Positions 25,844 through 36,778 of a DNA stretch of 64,000 nucleotides are shown here, piece after piece; the stretch's first letter is position 1, and every line of letters starts with the position of its first letter. Below the pieces are notes generated by a model that made no database searches, was not told the DNA's origin, and saw only the letters and a program-made list of their open reading frames with translations. Source of the DNA: Epiperipatus broadwayi (lineage: Eukaryota > Onychophora > Udeonychophora > Euonychophora > Peripatidae); assembly GCA_028023455.1 (NCBI GenBank), contig JAQFVV010006272.1, positions 3,823,127 to 3,887,126 of the forward strand, given 5' to 3'. The position numbers and the translations under genes are program-made.

Positions 25844-27100
25844 TTATCATAATAAAATAAAAGAAAGCTTTATAAATAGAAAATATTAACCCAAGGATAG
25901 AGCAAAATGTTGAGTATATTTAACTACATGAAAGAAATACATAATGAAGTTGTGAAATATAAGAAAACAATGTTAAATAGCTATAGCATGTTAGTTAGTG
26001 ATCACAACAGCTCTTGGGTTAATTTAGGTTACCTCTGGAGAAGCATTTGCAGGTAGATGTTTGGCAGGTTTTATAATTCAGCAGCAAAATCTGGAATGTT
26101 CATATTTGGCAGCGGCAGCAGCAGTTTCGGGATCCATGTGATAAATTTTTGATGGTATGGAGCAGCGGCTGGCTATTCCGATGGGACATAGCCATCTTAA
26201 ATGCCTCTACTCGGACATGTCAAGGTTAGCAAATTATTAGAATTTTAGAACAACTCAGAAACTTTTAGAGAACTCCGAATTCTTTAAAAGCTTAGACCTT
26301 TCAGAGCTTAGAATAGCTTAGAATGGAGAACAAAAGAAAAACATCCTTTTTATAGTAAAATTTAACAATAGATTTGTCCTGGGGCATATAAAATTATTGG
26401 ACTTATCTGCTGTAATTAAATCTATCCGAATGTCTAAAGGAATTCAACATTAATTAATTCCTTTTGTTAACTTCCCCGTCAACATTCGAATTATAAACTA
26501 GATTTAATTAAAATTACTGCTACTAATTAAAGAAAACTTAAGTGGACAGCTGCTGTTTTTAGATAACTTATATAATTAAACTATTGTCCCTCATTTATTT
26601 TAACAGAAATATTTGGGATGATTTTTATTAAATAAAACGAAAATTATTTTATTTTAAATTGTAATATTTGAATCTATCTACTAAACGAACATTTACTAAA
26701 TGAATTTTATTTTAAATCAAAATATATTACGACGGTAATATATTTGTAAATAGATCCAAACAAAATAACTAACAATTTATAATTTTGATATGTTTTAAAA
26801 TGGATATCATAGTGTGTGCGCAATTACGACTTATATAACTTACTTTTTAATAAATGTAAATTATGTGAACAAATACATAATTCATAATATTTTATTTTAT
26901 TTGGGAATAAGTTATATATATAATACGAGCATTGTGCTCGTGGTTTAAAATTAGGCGGGATTTTCGGTATATAAGTGTATTACAGACACACTACGATAGA
27001 TTGGGGTTCAAACTAAGGTATGAGGGTAGGAAGTAGGTGAGAAAAGGTGAAACGAAGATCTGCAAAGCAGACCTTATTGTTTCAATATATATATATATAT
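25844..27100. other. Unidentified moderately complex stretch
   Basis: This stretch contains a GGCAGCGGCAGCAGCAG run near 26110. A minus-strand TATAAAAAGG lies near 26350 with several GAACTC/CTTTTAGAG-type short repeats just below it, a promoter-like layout as in the two clearer LTRs. At 26927-26940 there is a small GAGCATTGTGCTC palindrome. There are no coding motifs; possibly another minus-strand LTR fragment. Confidence 0.3.
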
Positions 27101-27230
27101 ATGTTGTTTCTTTAGCTTGATTTTTACTTGAGAAGGTCTATTTGTTTAATAGATGAAACCATGGTCATGTAAGGATTTTGGTAAAATTTGGATTTTTATC
27201 TAGTATTGTATTATTTTACGGTTTTGTATT
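27101..27230 (+). repeat. Right copy of the inverted flanking repeat
   Basis: This is the partner of 24096-24214 in opposite orientation. It starts directly after an AT run, ATGTTGTTTC, and ends GGTTTTGTATT. It has a short extra segment (CTAGTATTG) relative to the left copy. Confidence 0.8.
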
Positions 27231-28559
27231 TTATTTACTACTAGTATAGTGTTAGGCAGTTTTGAATTTTATATATATTGTACCCATCATCTTTATTCCT
27301 TCTGATTACTGAGGGCACCACCAGGTCACTGCATACCTGGAAAATTTAATTTATGGTGATCAGAAGTTAATGATGATAACAATTTATGTCAGCTAGACCC
27401 AGGGAGAGCAAAAGCTCAGTAATATTGTTCAGATAACCAAAAAATAAAACTAGACAAACATTAGATAATATAATTTTAAGTAATTTAAAAGTTTATTAGA
27501 TTCAAGGAAAATAAATAAATCTGTTTCCAATAGATTTACTATTCTTTTATCTATCCTTACTGGATATTTACGGTGTTTATTTCCTTTTGTGTATTATTGC
27601 AGTTCATTTTCCCTATGGCACAATTATTGTTACTTTTCCATGAATATATTCATTGATTATTCATCTCCGATTATTTATTTCTTCAATATTTATTAATTTT
27701 CAAGAGATTATTGGGAATTACCGATTATTGACTTGCCCAGTAGAAAAACGATTAATTTATTCCATTATTTTAACAACAGAGCTTATAATTATCCATGTAT
27801 ATTGATGTAGAGTTGCAAATCATAAGGTTTTAGGAATTTTTAATCCAACTTTTTTTTTTTGTAAAAAAAAAAATATCACCAAGAAAAAAAACTTAGTTAC
27901 TTGTACTTTACGATCAAGAAGCTTTTTTTCCCCTTTCTCTTGAATTTCATATTCCAAGATTGTTTGAAACTCTTTGATTGGCTAATATTTTCCCACTTTT
28001 TTCTATGAAACAATAATTTATTTTGAAAGTTTTTGGTTTATTATTTTAAAATGATCGATTTTTCGTTTTTAAAAAATATTGAAATACAATATTTTTAGAA
28101 ATTAAATAAAGATAGAATTTACTGTTTTAATTTTAAATCAGTATTTTGTAAAATTAAACCTTATTTATTTACTTTTGAATATAGCAAGATTTGAAGATAA
28201 ATAATTTCTATTTTTAAAATCAAATATGCACAAACAATAATTATTCGTCTTTATATAACGCATTGTGTTTACAAAACACAATTTAAACTTCACTGGTTTT
28301 AAATACTAAATAATATTAATTGTTCATCTGCATATATATGACTCTATGGTTATTATCTATGTGTATCTTGAGTTAAGATCATTTACAAATTTCCATTAGC
28401 TAAAACCAAGTTTAAATCCTATGATCTAATATGTCATTACTGTCTTCTTTTAATAAGCAAATATTATTGGATTTGTAAAATTTAAAATTATACACCAAAA
28501 TCCTATTTTAGAATAGTCTGAGCTAATAAAATGTGCACAATATATATATATATTTACTT
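27231..28559. other. AT-rich non-coding stretch
   Basis: A small imperfect inverted repeat with TTCTGATTAC and GTGATCAGAA lies at 27295-27370. Otherwise nothing was recognised. Confidence 0.5.
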
Positions 28560-28573
28560 GTTTAAACATCCAA

Positions 28574-28607
28574 CGTTTTGACCACTCTATTTGTAGTCAT
28601 TTTCAAG
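28574..28607 (-). ncRNA. Decayed hammerhead-like motif in PLE 3' region
   Basis: On the minus strand, CTTGAAA (28601-28607, consensus CTGATGA) is followed by a seven-pair stem, TGACTAC with GTGGTCA (one G.T), around AAATAGA. Then comes AAAACGTT in place of GAAAC-GT. The stem II is intact but the catalytic boxes are not, so it should be inactive. Position and layout match pseudo-LTR hammerheads of PLEs. Confidence 0.45.
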
Positions 28608-28619
28608 GAGCTACAAAAT

Positions 28620-29210
28620 ACATATTTGCATCTTTATATTATCAGAATACATATTTATATTTTTATAAGTATCAATGCAATTAAAAATAAAATAAAAATA
28701 TAAAAATGCCTCTAATTCTTATCATAAAAAAACATTTTTTTTTCATTTATCAATACATCTTTTTTACATATACTACATTACATATACACTACACTTATTT
28801 ACTTTTTTATGCATCTTTTAAAAAAACCACAAATATTTTTTCTTTCCTTTTTATACCTCCTGAGAAATTACTTTAAAAACAATATATTTACCTTCAAACG
28901 TATTCGTTACTTAAAATATATCACATAATTTACTCTATTCAGAACAAGTTTATTTCTTTTTATGTATAAACTCTCCTTTACTGTTCTCTCTCTCTCTATA
29001 ATCTTACTTTTTCCAACATTCTTATCTTAAAATTTATATGTCCAAATTCCTTACTGTGTATATTAACATTTGAATTTTTATCACTTAAATGTGTTTCAAC
29101 CTTGTCCCTAATTTATTCTTTATTGTACCTATATATGATACATTCCTATTATCTTTTTTACAATCTATCTCATAAATACCATTCATATTTTCAACATTCC
29201 TTTTTTTAGA
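28620..29210 (-). pseudogene. Penelope-like element endonuclease (GIY-YIG), 5'-truncated relic
   Basis: Read on the minus strand from about 29205, the translation gives NGIYEIDC, then SYIGT and LGTRLKH, the GIY and YIG boxes with their usual following basic segment. After frameshifts come MLEKVRL and VKESLYIKRNKLVLNR (near 28930-29000), resembling the usual 'E..KR.IKESIYI......LNR' end of the PLE endonuclease. The reverse transcriptase is absent, so the copy is 5'-truncated at about 29.21 kb. A hammerhead-like motif lies downstream, where PLE pseudo-LTRs normally carry one. Confidence 0.75.
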
Positions 29211-32136
29211 TCAAATCAACAATAAAAAAAAATACAAATGTCAATATATTTATGATGACTTACCCCAGGATGAATTGGATTGGAAGATATAGAAAAGACT
29301 TTTACAAAAAATTGAAAACTGGAATTGTTTATAATGTTATTTTTTTTTTTATAGATGTGAAAGTCCAAAATTGAAACCAAATTCAATTTAAAAAAAAACA
29401 TGATTGAAAGCTTTATCAGATTAGACCTAACCATTAACTTAAAACATGAATTGTCAATTTAGATTTATTTTTTTTCATATTATAAAATAATCTTATTTAT
29501 AAGTAATTTATACATATATATGTCTTGGAATGAAACAAATTGTTGGTGAAAGTAAAAAATAATCATTAATATGTGTATTATAAGTCAAAAAAACTAATTA
29601 GGTTATAGAGCATTTTAAGAAATTATATATATATATATATATATATTACAATCTGGAGTTGACATCAACTTGATTTCATCTAATAATAATGATAATGGAA
29701 ATAATATCAAAATTTAAATGAAAACAATCGTTAAAAAACCTTATTAAAAAATAATGAAGTACAAAAATTTTAATGTTCTAATGGATGAGTATCAAAAAGT
29801 GAAAGAAAATTTACCCACATTTTTTTTACTATTGTTATAATACTATGAAATCATTAAAAACTAGGATTTATCACCATGTGAATTAAACCATAATATACTT
29901 TTTAATAAAAAAAATGGATATATCTTATGCAATAAAAAAGATAAATGTTATTAAGACTGTAATGGAATGTTAAGGTAAAAAATAAAGTAAAACAAGCTTT
30001 AGGTAACCCACTACAGGTGAAGGTCTTTCTAATGAACTCTAATAGATAAATAGTAAAGAGAAAGAGACCACTCACTAGCTTACCAATTTCTAGATGATGA
30101 GGGTTTCTAATACTGTTTTATTTTTTAGCTAAGGATAACTCAATACTTTTTCTAATCACAAATAAAATATCTATGCAAAAACAATCACTTGATATATAAT
30201 AGTTAGGTATAGCTAGATTTATTAGCCCATTAATAATACTAATATATACAAAAGCACTAGAGAAAAAATTAAATGTTTAATCTTTTTCTTTCCTTATTTG
30301 CGTAATGTTTACAACTTGTTTTATATTTAGTATTTGTTTTTGTTGGTGCTCAATTGCTAAAAAAGCATATAGTTATAGTTGTTTTTTTTATTAAGAAAAA
30401 TACACATACAATTACAGTATAAATCGTTTTGATATACATTTGTTTAGATTTGTTACACTTATTACAACAATCATTAGTAAATAATTTTTCAAATTAGAAA
30501 ATATACCCGTTTGTTACATTAGTTATAATTATGACAAATTAATTTCATGATCAGAGCGAGAAGCTCATCGTTCAAACTTATTCTGTAATTATTATGCAAC
30601 TAGTTTTATATCAGAACAACTTGCTCTTCATTTAGTGACTTAGCCAGTGGTCATTATGCAGTCCATATTTTGATTGGCATCGATCCTTTTTATTCTCCAT
30701 CTAACTGGACCATTTATTTTTTAACCTTGAATTAATATTTAATTAGCATGCCTGAGGATAGGCTCTTCATCCAGTGGCCTAAGTTGCCCCCAAATGTCCC
30801 TGAAGAGCTTTTCCGACGTTAACAAGCGATCCCTGAAAATAGCCCTTCGAATAAATTTTTTACATATCTCCCATGGTTCCTTATTTCTTTGTTTAAAACA
30901 AAATAATTTCTAGTAAACCACATGGCATAAAGCAGTTTTTCCATTTTTTATTTCTTACATAAGATTTATAATTTTTAAGTTGCAGTAGCCAAGACAATAG
31001 TTTCAGGAATTATTCGTAATAATAATATTATTATTTTACTTTATGGATGAGTATTTTGCTCAAATTAAACATACAATTCTTTTATTGTTGATTTGTCTTG
31101 TAACAATTATAAAAGTAATAGCTTTAATTTCATATGCTTATAAAATAATATTTAAATTATTTTTCAGAAATGTTACAGCACTTACTAACAATAAAAAAAA
31201 ATTATTTGTGAAATTTCTTGCATATGCTCAATGTACTGCCTATGCATTATAAAGTTTTCATGATTTATATTCATACTGTTGACCATAGACATAAGAAGCT
31301 AATGCATTATTTTCATAGCAACACCAAACTTTCATCTAGTCGATCATATATATTGCAATATACTTTATGCTTTTTTATAGAAATATCGTATGTCTTTGAT
31401 ATTACAATTTATATATCAATATCAAAAACTACTGTCTTTGTTAAAAGGTGTAATAAATACTTTTATACATACATGACACATATGTGTGTGTAAATTTATT
31501 GGAGATGAATATCTCTCCAACTGCCACCCAAACAATTTTACAATATCACAGAAACTCATATGCCTAACTATCAATTAAACAAAATGAATTTCAATAAATC
31601 TCACTTTGTCTGAAATACGAAGCATTTGTATGAAAAATTAGTTTAGACAAGCTAACTGTGAAAATGAAACTTTATTCATTTTAGATATAAATAAAGCTTT
31701 AATGAAAGTGACTGAAATTAATTTTCTTTATCAAGAAATAAGTATTTATTTTAAATGACTTTGAAAATATGCAAAATCTTCATTAACATGTGATATTAGA
31801 CATATAGTATGAAATATTATGTAAATTTATTGAAAATACAGATCTCTTTAACTGCTATTCAAAAAACATTTAAATATTGCCGATTGTTTGATTGACAAAC
31901 CAAATTCTAAAATATTTTAACATTTTTGCAGTAGTTCAAGAGATTTTCACCTTCAAACAAAATTACTATAATAATTCACATCATATAATTCTAGTATTAC
32001 ATATATAAATAAATCAGTGACTGTATATTACTAGACAAAACTCGAATATAGTAAATAAATACAAACCAGTGCTAAAAATATTTCAACAAGGCGACCTGCA
32101 TTTAGAAAAACGTAATCTAAATTAAACAGCTTGATT
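29211..32136. other. AT-rich non-coding stretch with weak duplications
   Basis: The patch 30540-30860 is more complex. It contains two similar blocks (GCTCTTCATTTAGTGACTTA near 30627 and GCTCTTCATCCAGTGGCCTA near 30759), which I cannot assign. Blocks at 31491-31560 and 31818-31880 are diverged copies of each other, about 327 bp apart. There is no coding sequence. Confidence 0.4.
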
Positions 32137-32247
32137 AATCATTTTTCTGTAGCATAATTTTCACTTCACTACTCTCGCACTGTAGAGTCTGTTTTTATCC
32201 ACATTTAACACCTTGAGGAGGAATGTAATTATAAACATATGACCCAA

Positions 32248-32315
32248 GATATGTGTAAAAATGCTTGGTCCCCAAAATTCATACTTCATGCTAAACCAGC
32301 ACTCATCATTTGGCT
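32248..32315 (-). ncRNA. Hammerhead ribozyme-like core, family 2 unit 1
   Basis: On the minus strand, ATGATGA (32303-32309, one change from CTGATGA) is followed by stem II, GTGCT with AGCAT around GGTTT. Then come GAAG (for GAAA) and a stem III of GTATG with CATAT, ending in the cleavage-site C at 32248. Stem I pairs CCAA before the core with TTGG after the C. The helices are well kept, but both catalytic boxes have one substitution each. Confidence 0.6.
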
Positions 32316-32549
32316 TAGGTTACAATCTCTTAATGATAGGGATCAAACTTGTTGCCCTCACAACATTGACACAAACACTTAATGGAAGTATAGTAATAAT
32401 ATTTATTAGTCATTCCTTGTTATCTAAGAATGAAGAATATTTCTGTAATGTAGTTTTCACTACACCATTCTCGTGCAAGATAGAATTTGTTTTCTATCCA
32501 CTTTTAACACCTTGTGGATGGATGTAATTATAAACATATGACCTAAACC

Positions 32550-32604
32550 ATGTGAAAAAGATTATCACATGATGCACATTTCATGCTGAACCAGCACTCA
32601 TCAG
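32550..32604 (-). ncRNA. Hammerhead ribozyme-like core, family 2 unit 2 (best preserved)
   Basis: On the minus strand an intact CTGATGA (32598-32604) leads into a five-pair stem II, GTGCT with AGCAT (one G.U), closed by a GGTTC loop, then an intact GAAA (32579-32582). Stem III can form from ATGTG with CACAT (32550-32554) around a loop of about 20 nt. The base after CACAT is G, where the consensus requires A, C or U, so this copy may not self-cleave even though its core is intact. The solitary copy at 2.7 kb has C at that position. Confidence 0.7.
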
Positions 32605-32804
32605 TTGGCCGGGACCACAATCTCTTATACAAATCTTTTTGCTGCCCTCACAACTTTGACTCAAACCACTTAATGGAAGTATATTAATAATATTTATTAG
32701 TGATTTAATGAAATAGAGATTATCCAACAATGAATATTTTTGTAATATAACGGATAATCTCTATTTCAATGAGTGACTAATAAATATTGTTAGTAAGCTT
32801 GATT

Positions 32805-34679
32805 GATTCCTTGTGTTTCTATATATGGATGACGTAGTTGAAATATTCTAGCATTGGTTTGTCTTTATTTAATATATATACAGTGTAATAAATATTAAAA
32901 TTTTACCTTTATTCAGAGTTTTATAAATAGTAGCATAATGTACATATAAATTACTTGCTATATTTTGTCATTTATTATTGTTTTTTCGTTTAAATAAAAA
33001 CTTTTATCAAAACATCTTTTAAAATAAGTAAAATGAATTTATTAACAAATTATTTTTTATCATTCATCTTTAAACTGGTGATATCTGACATTCAAAATCT
33101 AAAAGTTTTTATGTAACATACATATAAGGTGAAAATTTTCAAAATATCATTATCAACTATCACCAAATTTAGAATTTAAGAAAATAAAAAATAATAGCAA
33201 TGAAAATATGTTTCGCCAAACATTATTCAAAATAATCAAATATTCTGATTTTTCTAAAGTTTAAAACTTATAGAAAACGTTTACATCTATTTTTTAACTG
33301 GATGCTTTATGTAGATGGCCAAAGCTATTTTATCTAGTAGTATCATTTACACTGCCCTGCATGCTTTTGTGTATTCAAACGATCATATAAATTTATTTTG
33401 CTCTGCTGAGCTCAGATTTATTTCAAAAAGCCTTAGTTCATAAATCTATAATTCTATTACTCTGATAATCTGCACAGACCAATAGATTTTAAGTTTCTAG
33501 TTTAGGCTTAGAATTTTACTTTCATATGGAAACCTATAGCCACTCAAAACTGATTGATAAATAGATAACTATTTTTAATAAGGAGAATAAGGGTTTAAAT
33601 TAATTTGGATTATATGTATGAGTGTTCATAGTTGACTGTAAAAATAAAAATATAATTATAGTGAGATTTTTATTATTAAGGGTAAAGATGCTATTCTCCT
33701 ATGAATACTAAACCTATGATTACCTTTTACCTGGGTTTTAGCCATCTATCTGGTTGAAAACCCTGATCATTGTCATGAATGCAATAAATAATACTTTTCA
33801 ATAATAAACAATCACATTCTATTATTACTATTATTTTCCAAATATGATTTGGAATTTACATAATCTTTATATTGGAAAAATATATGTATAGGAATGGAAT
33901 ACTAACATTAAATTCATGTGTTAACTCTATGCATTTTTGAACACCCTTATATGATTAATTTTGTAACTATTTTTTGTGCTTTTTATATAATATACAAAAA
34001 TATCTATTCATTATTAATTTTTTACATTTTTGATGAAATTGTAATTAAAAAATAACTTCAAAATTGAATGTAATCTTAAAAATAATATATCAATTTTGCA
34101 AATAAATAAAAAGAGTGATGCACAGAAATAAATAATCTAAGAAAAGACTTTATTTTAGCTTTCAGGCTAAAAAATATATTTTAATGAAAGAACAAATATC
34201 CAAATGTGTACAAGTAGGACAAATTTCAGTAAAGAACACTTTCACATAATAAACATATTATTTAAAATATTAAAATTTAACTTCTAATTAAAAAATAATA
34301 AAAATAATAATCTTTTTGACAATGGGTGATTCTTGTTTGATAGTAAGTATTTTTTGTTTAAAGGATTAGTAAATTTTCAATTGATTAAGTTTTTACTATA
34401 AAAAATATATTTAAATAAAAGCTGAATGTAAACATTACATTATTAGTAAAAAAAAGATATTTAATTTATGGGAAAAAACAAGTAAATTATGTATAAAGTT
34501 ACTGTTTGACTGAAGGTTTGTTATGATGGCATTTTAGTTGTATCTATATGTTGGGTTATTTTTGTCATCTAACATTAAATATTGAATCTATTTAGAACAT
34601 TTAAACTTTATTTTAATTTTCTCATTACATTTAACTGTTAATAATGAACCGTGTTTAGTACATTATGCATTTTGAGTAA
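32805..34679. other. AT-rich non-coding stretch
   Basis: Nothing was recognised on either strand. Confidence 0.5.
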
Positions 34680-34800
34680 TATTCTCTCATGTGCTGCTGG
34701 TGCCACCAGTGACAGTATTATAATGGGAATCAAATCTGGACCTTTATAGTCTTAAATATTGAATTTGAAAGTAAAACTCTAACTAACTGAGTTAATTATG
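34680..34800 (-). repeat. tRNA-derived SINE fragment
   Basis: The minus strand shows AACTCAGTTAGTTAGAG (34777-34794), close to an RNA polymerase III box A with its tRNA D-arm context. About 40 nt later AGATTTGATTCCC (34725-34737) is close to box B (GGTTCGATTCC). The spacing is that of a tRNA gene. Beyond box B a non-tRNA body with GGTGGCACC follows. The cloverleaf is too degraded for a functional tRNA, so a SINE head is the best reading. Confidence 0.6.
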
Positions 34801-36645
34801 TATAAATCTGTTTTCCATTTTTAATGTTTTTAACACAAATCAAAGTTGTGCAAGAATACTGATTATTTATCTCTGGAAAAAAGTGATTACGTCTTTAAAT
34901 TGATTTTTTACTAATAGATTTTGAGTTAGTATTAAAATCAATCAAAACACATTTTGCCTCAAGGCTTTTGCTTTCAAATAAATGCAAAATCATCAAATAG
35001 ATGCAATAGATAGCTGTGATTAAATTACTTTGAGCTCAATTGCAACAGCAATATAATTTCTACAAGATAATTTGTGTAAGATTTTTTAAGATAAGGCTAT
35101 ATTAAGCGTATTAATTTACTTATTTTTTCTCCATTTTTAAAATGTGGTTTTAAAAAATGTAAAAATGATAAAGCAGATCATAGTGTAATAATTTACTCAT
35201 TGTAAAGTACATGGCCAAGTATAAATAATTCATGTTAGAAAAGATTTACTACTTGACTAATGCAGTTTTTTTAATCATGAACATTATTATTAGAAAGCTT
35301 CTGTGAAGAATATGATCATTCTAATTTAAGAAAAATAACAATCTATGACTATATGTGTGTGTTAAATATAAGTCAGTTTTAAAAAAATATTTAAAAGTAT
35401 TTTAACTTTATTTTCAGAGGAATTTTATATTTCTGAAATAGAAATAATTTTTTGCCTTTCAAATGGTGCATATTATCTAATATTATTAGCCAACAATCAA
35501 TTAAATATCAATATCATACTTATGTATTCAGGAATTAATTTATATAGACATGTAAAATTTATCTTTAACTCTATTTTATATCTTGTTCATCTAAATATAT
35601 GTGTCACTGTTTAAATTATTTATAAATAATATAAATTTTATCTGCAGTTTATCTTTTTATGGTTATTAGAATGAACAGAATCATAAAGAATTAGAAAAAA
35701 ATACGTAAGTACTGTTTATTCAGTGAATAACCGAATAATAACAAAATAAAGAGATAAAAGAAACAATTATTAACTGTATTACCAGTTAGCATCTGCTTTT
35801 AAATGAGTATGGCTATTTTAGCTCTAGAAGAATAAAAAAAACGACAAAAATTAAGAAGTCCAACATATTTTCACATATATAACATATTAAAACTTTAATA
35901 TGTTTACTTAACATTTTTCTGCATCAAACTTTCTTTAGAATGATTTCAACATCTTATCTAATTATATTTTGTCATCATCTATTCTTATTAAGGTTGACAC
36001 ATGCTTATACATTAAGTTTTTTGCTTGTATTCAAATAATTAGGTATTTAAATATTATAAAGAAACAGTACGATTAAAATGAAATGCAATTCTAGCAATCT
36101 TAGTGTTTGGAGCCATATCTAATGAAGCCTTTTTTCGTTATTCTAAATTAACTAATTTGAATTCAAAGATAAAGTTTCTGAAACTATAGTAAAAATATGT
36201 TTTTGAATTTTGATTTCAGTTAATTTCTAATAAAATTCGTTTTAATAAGTTCTCATCAATAAAAAAGAAAATTAAAATTGCATAAAGTTGACTAGATGAA
36301 AAAGTTTTAGCAATAAAAAAATAATAATTTAATTATCATTTTAATGCAATTGTAATCTATTTTAAAACAAATGAATACTTATTTAAAATAATTAAAATGA
36401 CCTTGATAATTTTAATAGTCTGGTTTTAACAAATAAACTGATTAAATTTAATTTTTCAATTTAATTTTTTATGTATAATACGTTTTAAACGGTAATTACA
36501 AAATTAATTTGTAACTATATATTCTCTTTTTTATAATTATTAATCTTGAAATTCATCTTCCATTCTAAGACTTTTTATTTATTTATTTATTCATTTATTT
36601 ATATGTTTGTTTATTTTTATTTTGGGTACTAATGTGACAGTCCAG
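34801..36645. other. AT-rich non-coding stretch
   Basis: Nothing was recognised except an ATTT-rich run near 36575-36610. Confidence 0.5.
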
Positions 36646-36654
36646 ATGGTTTCT

Positions 36655-36769
36655 AAACAAAGCAAAGCAAAACTCCATATAGTAGTGCCACCTGTTTTGC
36701 TTTGCTTTGTTTATAAACAATTATGAGCTAGTATTGGAGATGTGATCATGTGATGCTTGCTGGTTTAAT
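36655..36769 (+). mobile_element. Short foldback element, truncated hammerhead family 1 relative
   Basis: This 115-bp insert is flanked by the 9-bp direct repeat ATGGTTTCT (36646-36654 and 36770-36778). It starts with a perfect 19-bp-arm hairpin (36655-36673 and 36694-36712) whose loop reads CTCCATATAGTAGTGCCACC. A tail follows, matching the family 1 end (ATTATGAGC...GATGTGATCATGTGATGCTTGCTGGTTTAAT). The architecture matches the 16.2-kb copy: truncated unit, head-to-head inverted start, target duplication. Confidence 0.75.
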
Positions 36770-36778
36770 ATGGTTTCT

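Larger units (their letters stand above)
32137..32795 (-). mobile_element. Retrozyme-like composite, hammerhead family 2, dimer with head-to-head inverted end
   Basis: Two tandem units with a spacing of about 296-301 bp run from 32.15 to 32.72 kb. At the right is an inverted partial unit (about 32752-32795), the reverse complement of the end of the second unit; a 17-bp perfect palindromic arm, GGATAATCTCTATTTCA, marks the join. AGCTTGATT flanks the whole at 32128-32136 and 32796-32804 as a candidate 9-bp target duplication. Both units carry a hammerhead on the minus strand, so the inverted piece sits at the 5' side of the transcript sense, as in family 1. There is no protein-coding capacity; a plus-strand open frame at 32261-32527 is antisense and incidental. 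A solitary copy lies at 2.7 kb. Confidence 0.72.

Noticed and set aside
34720-34800. Functional tRNA gene
   Set aside because: Box-like motifs are present, but the acceptor and anticodon stems do not pair, so a SINE head is more likely.
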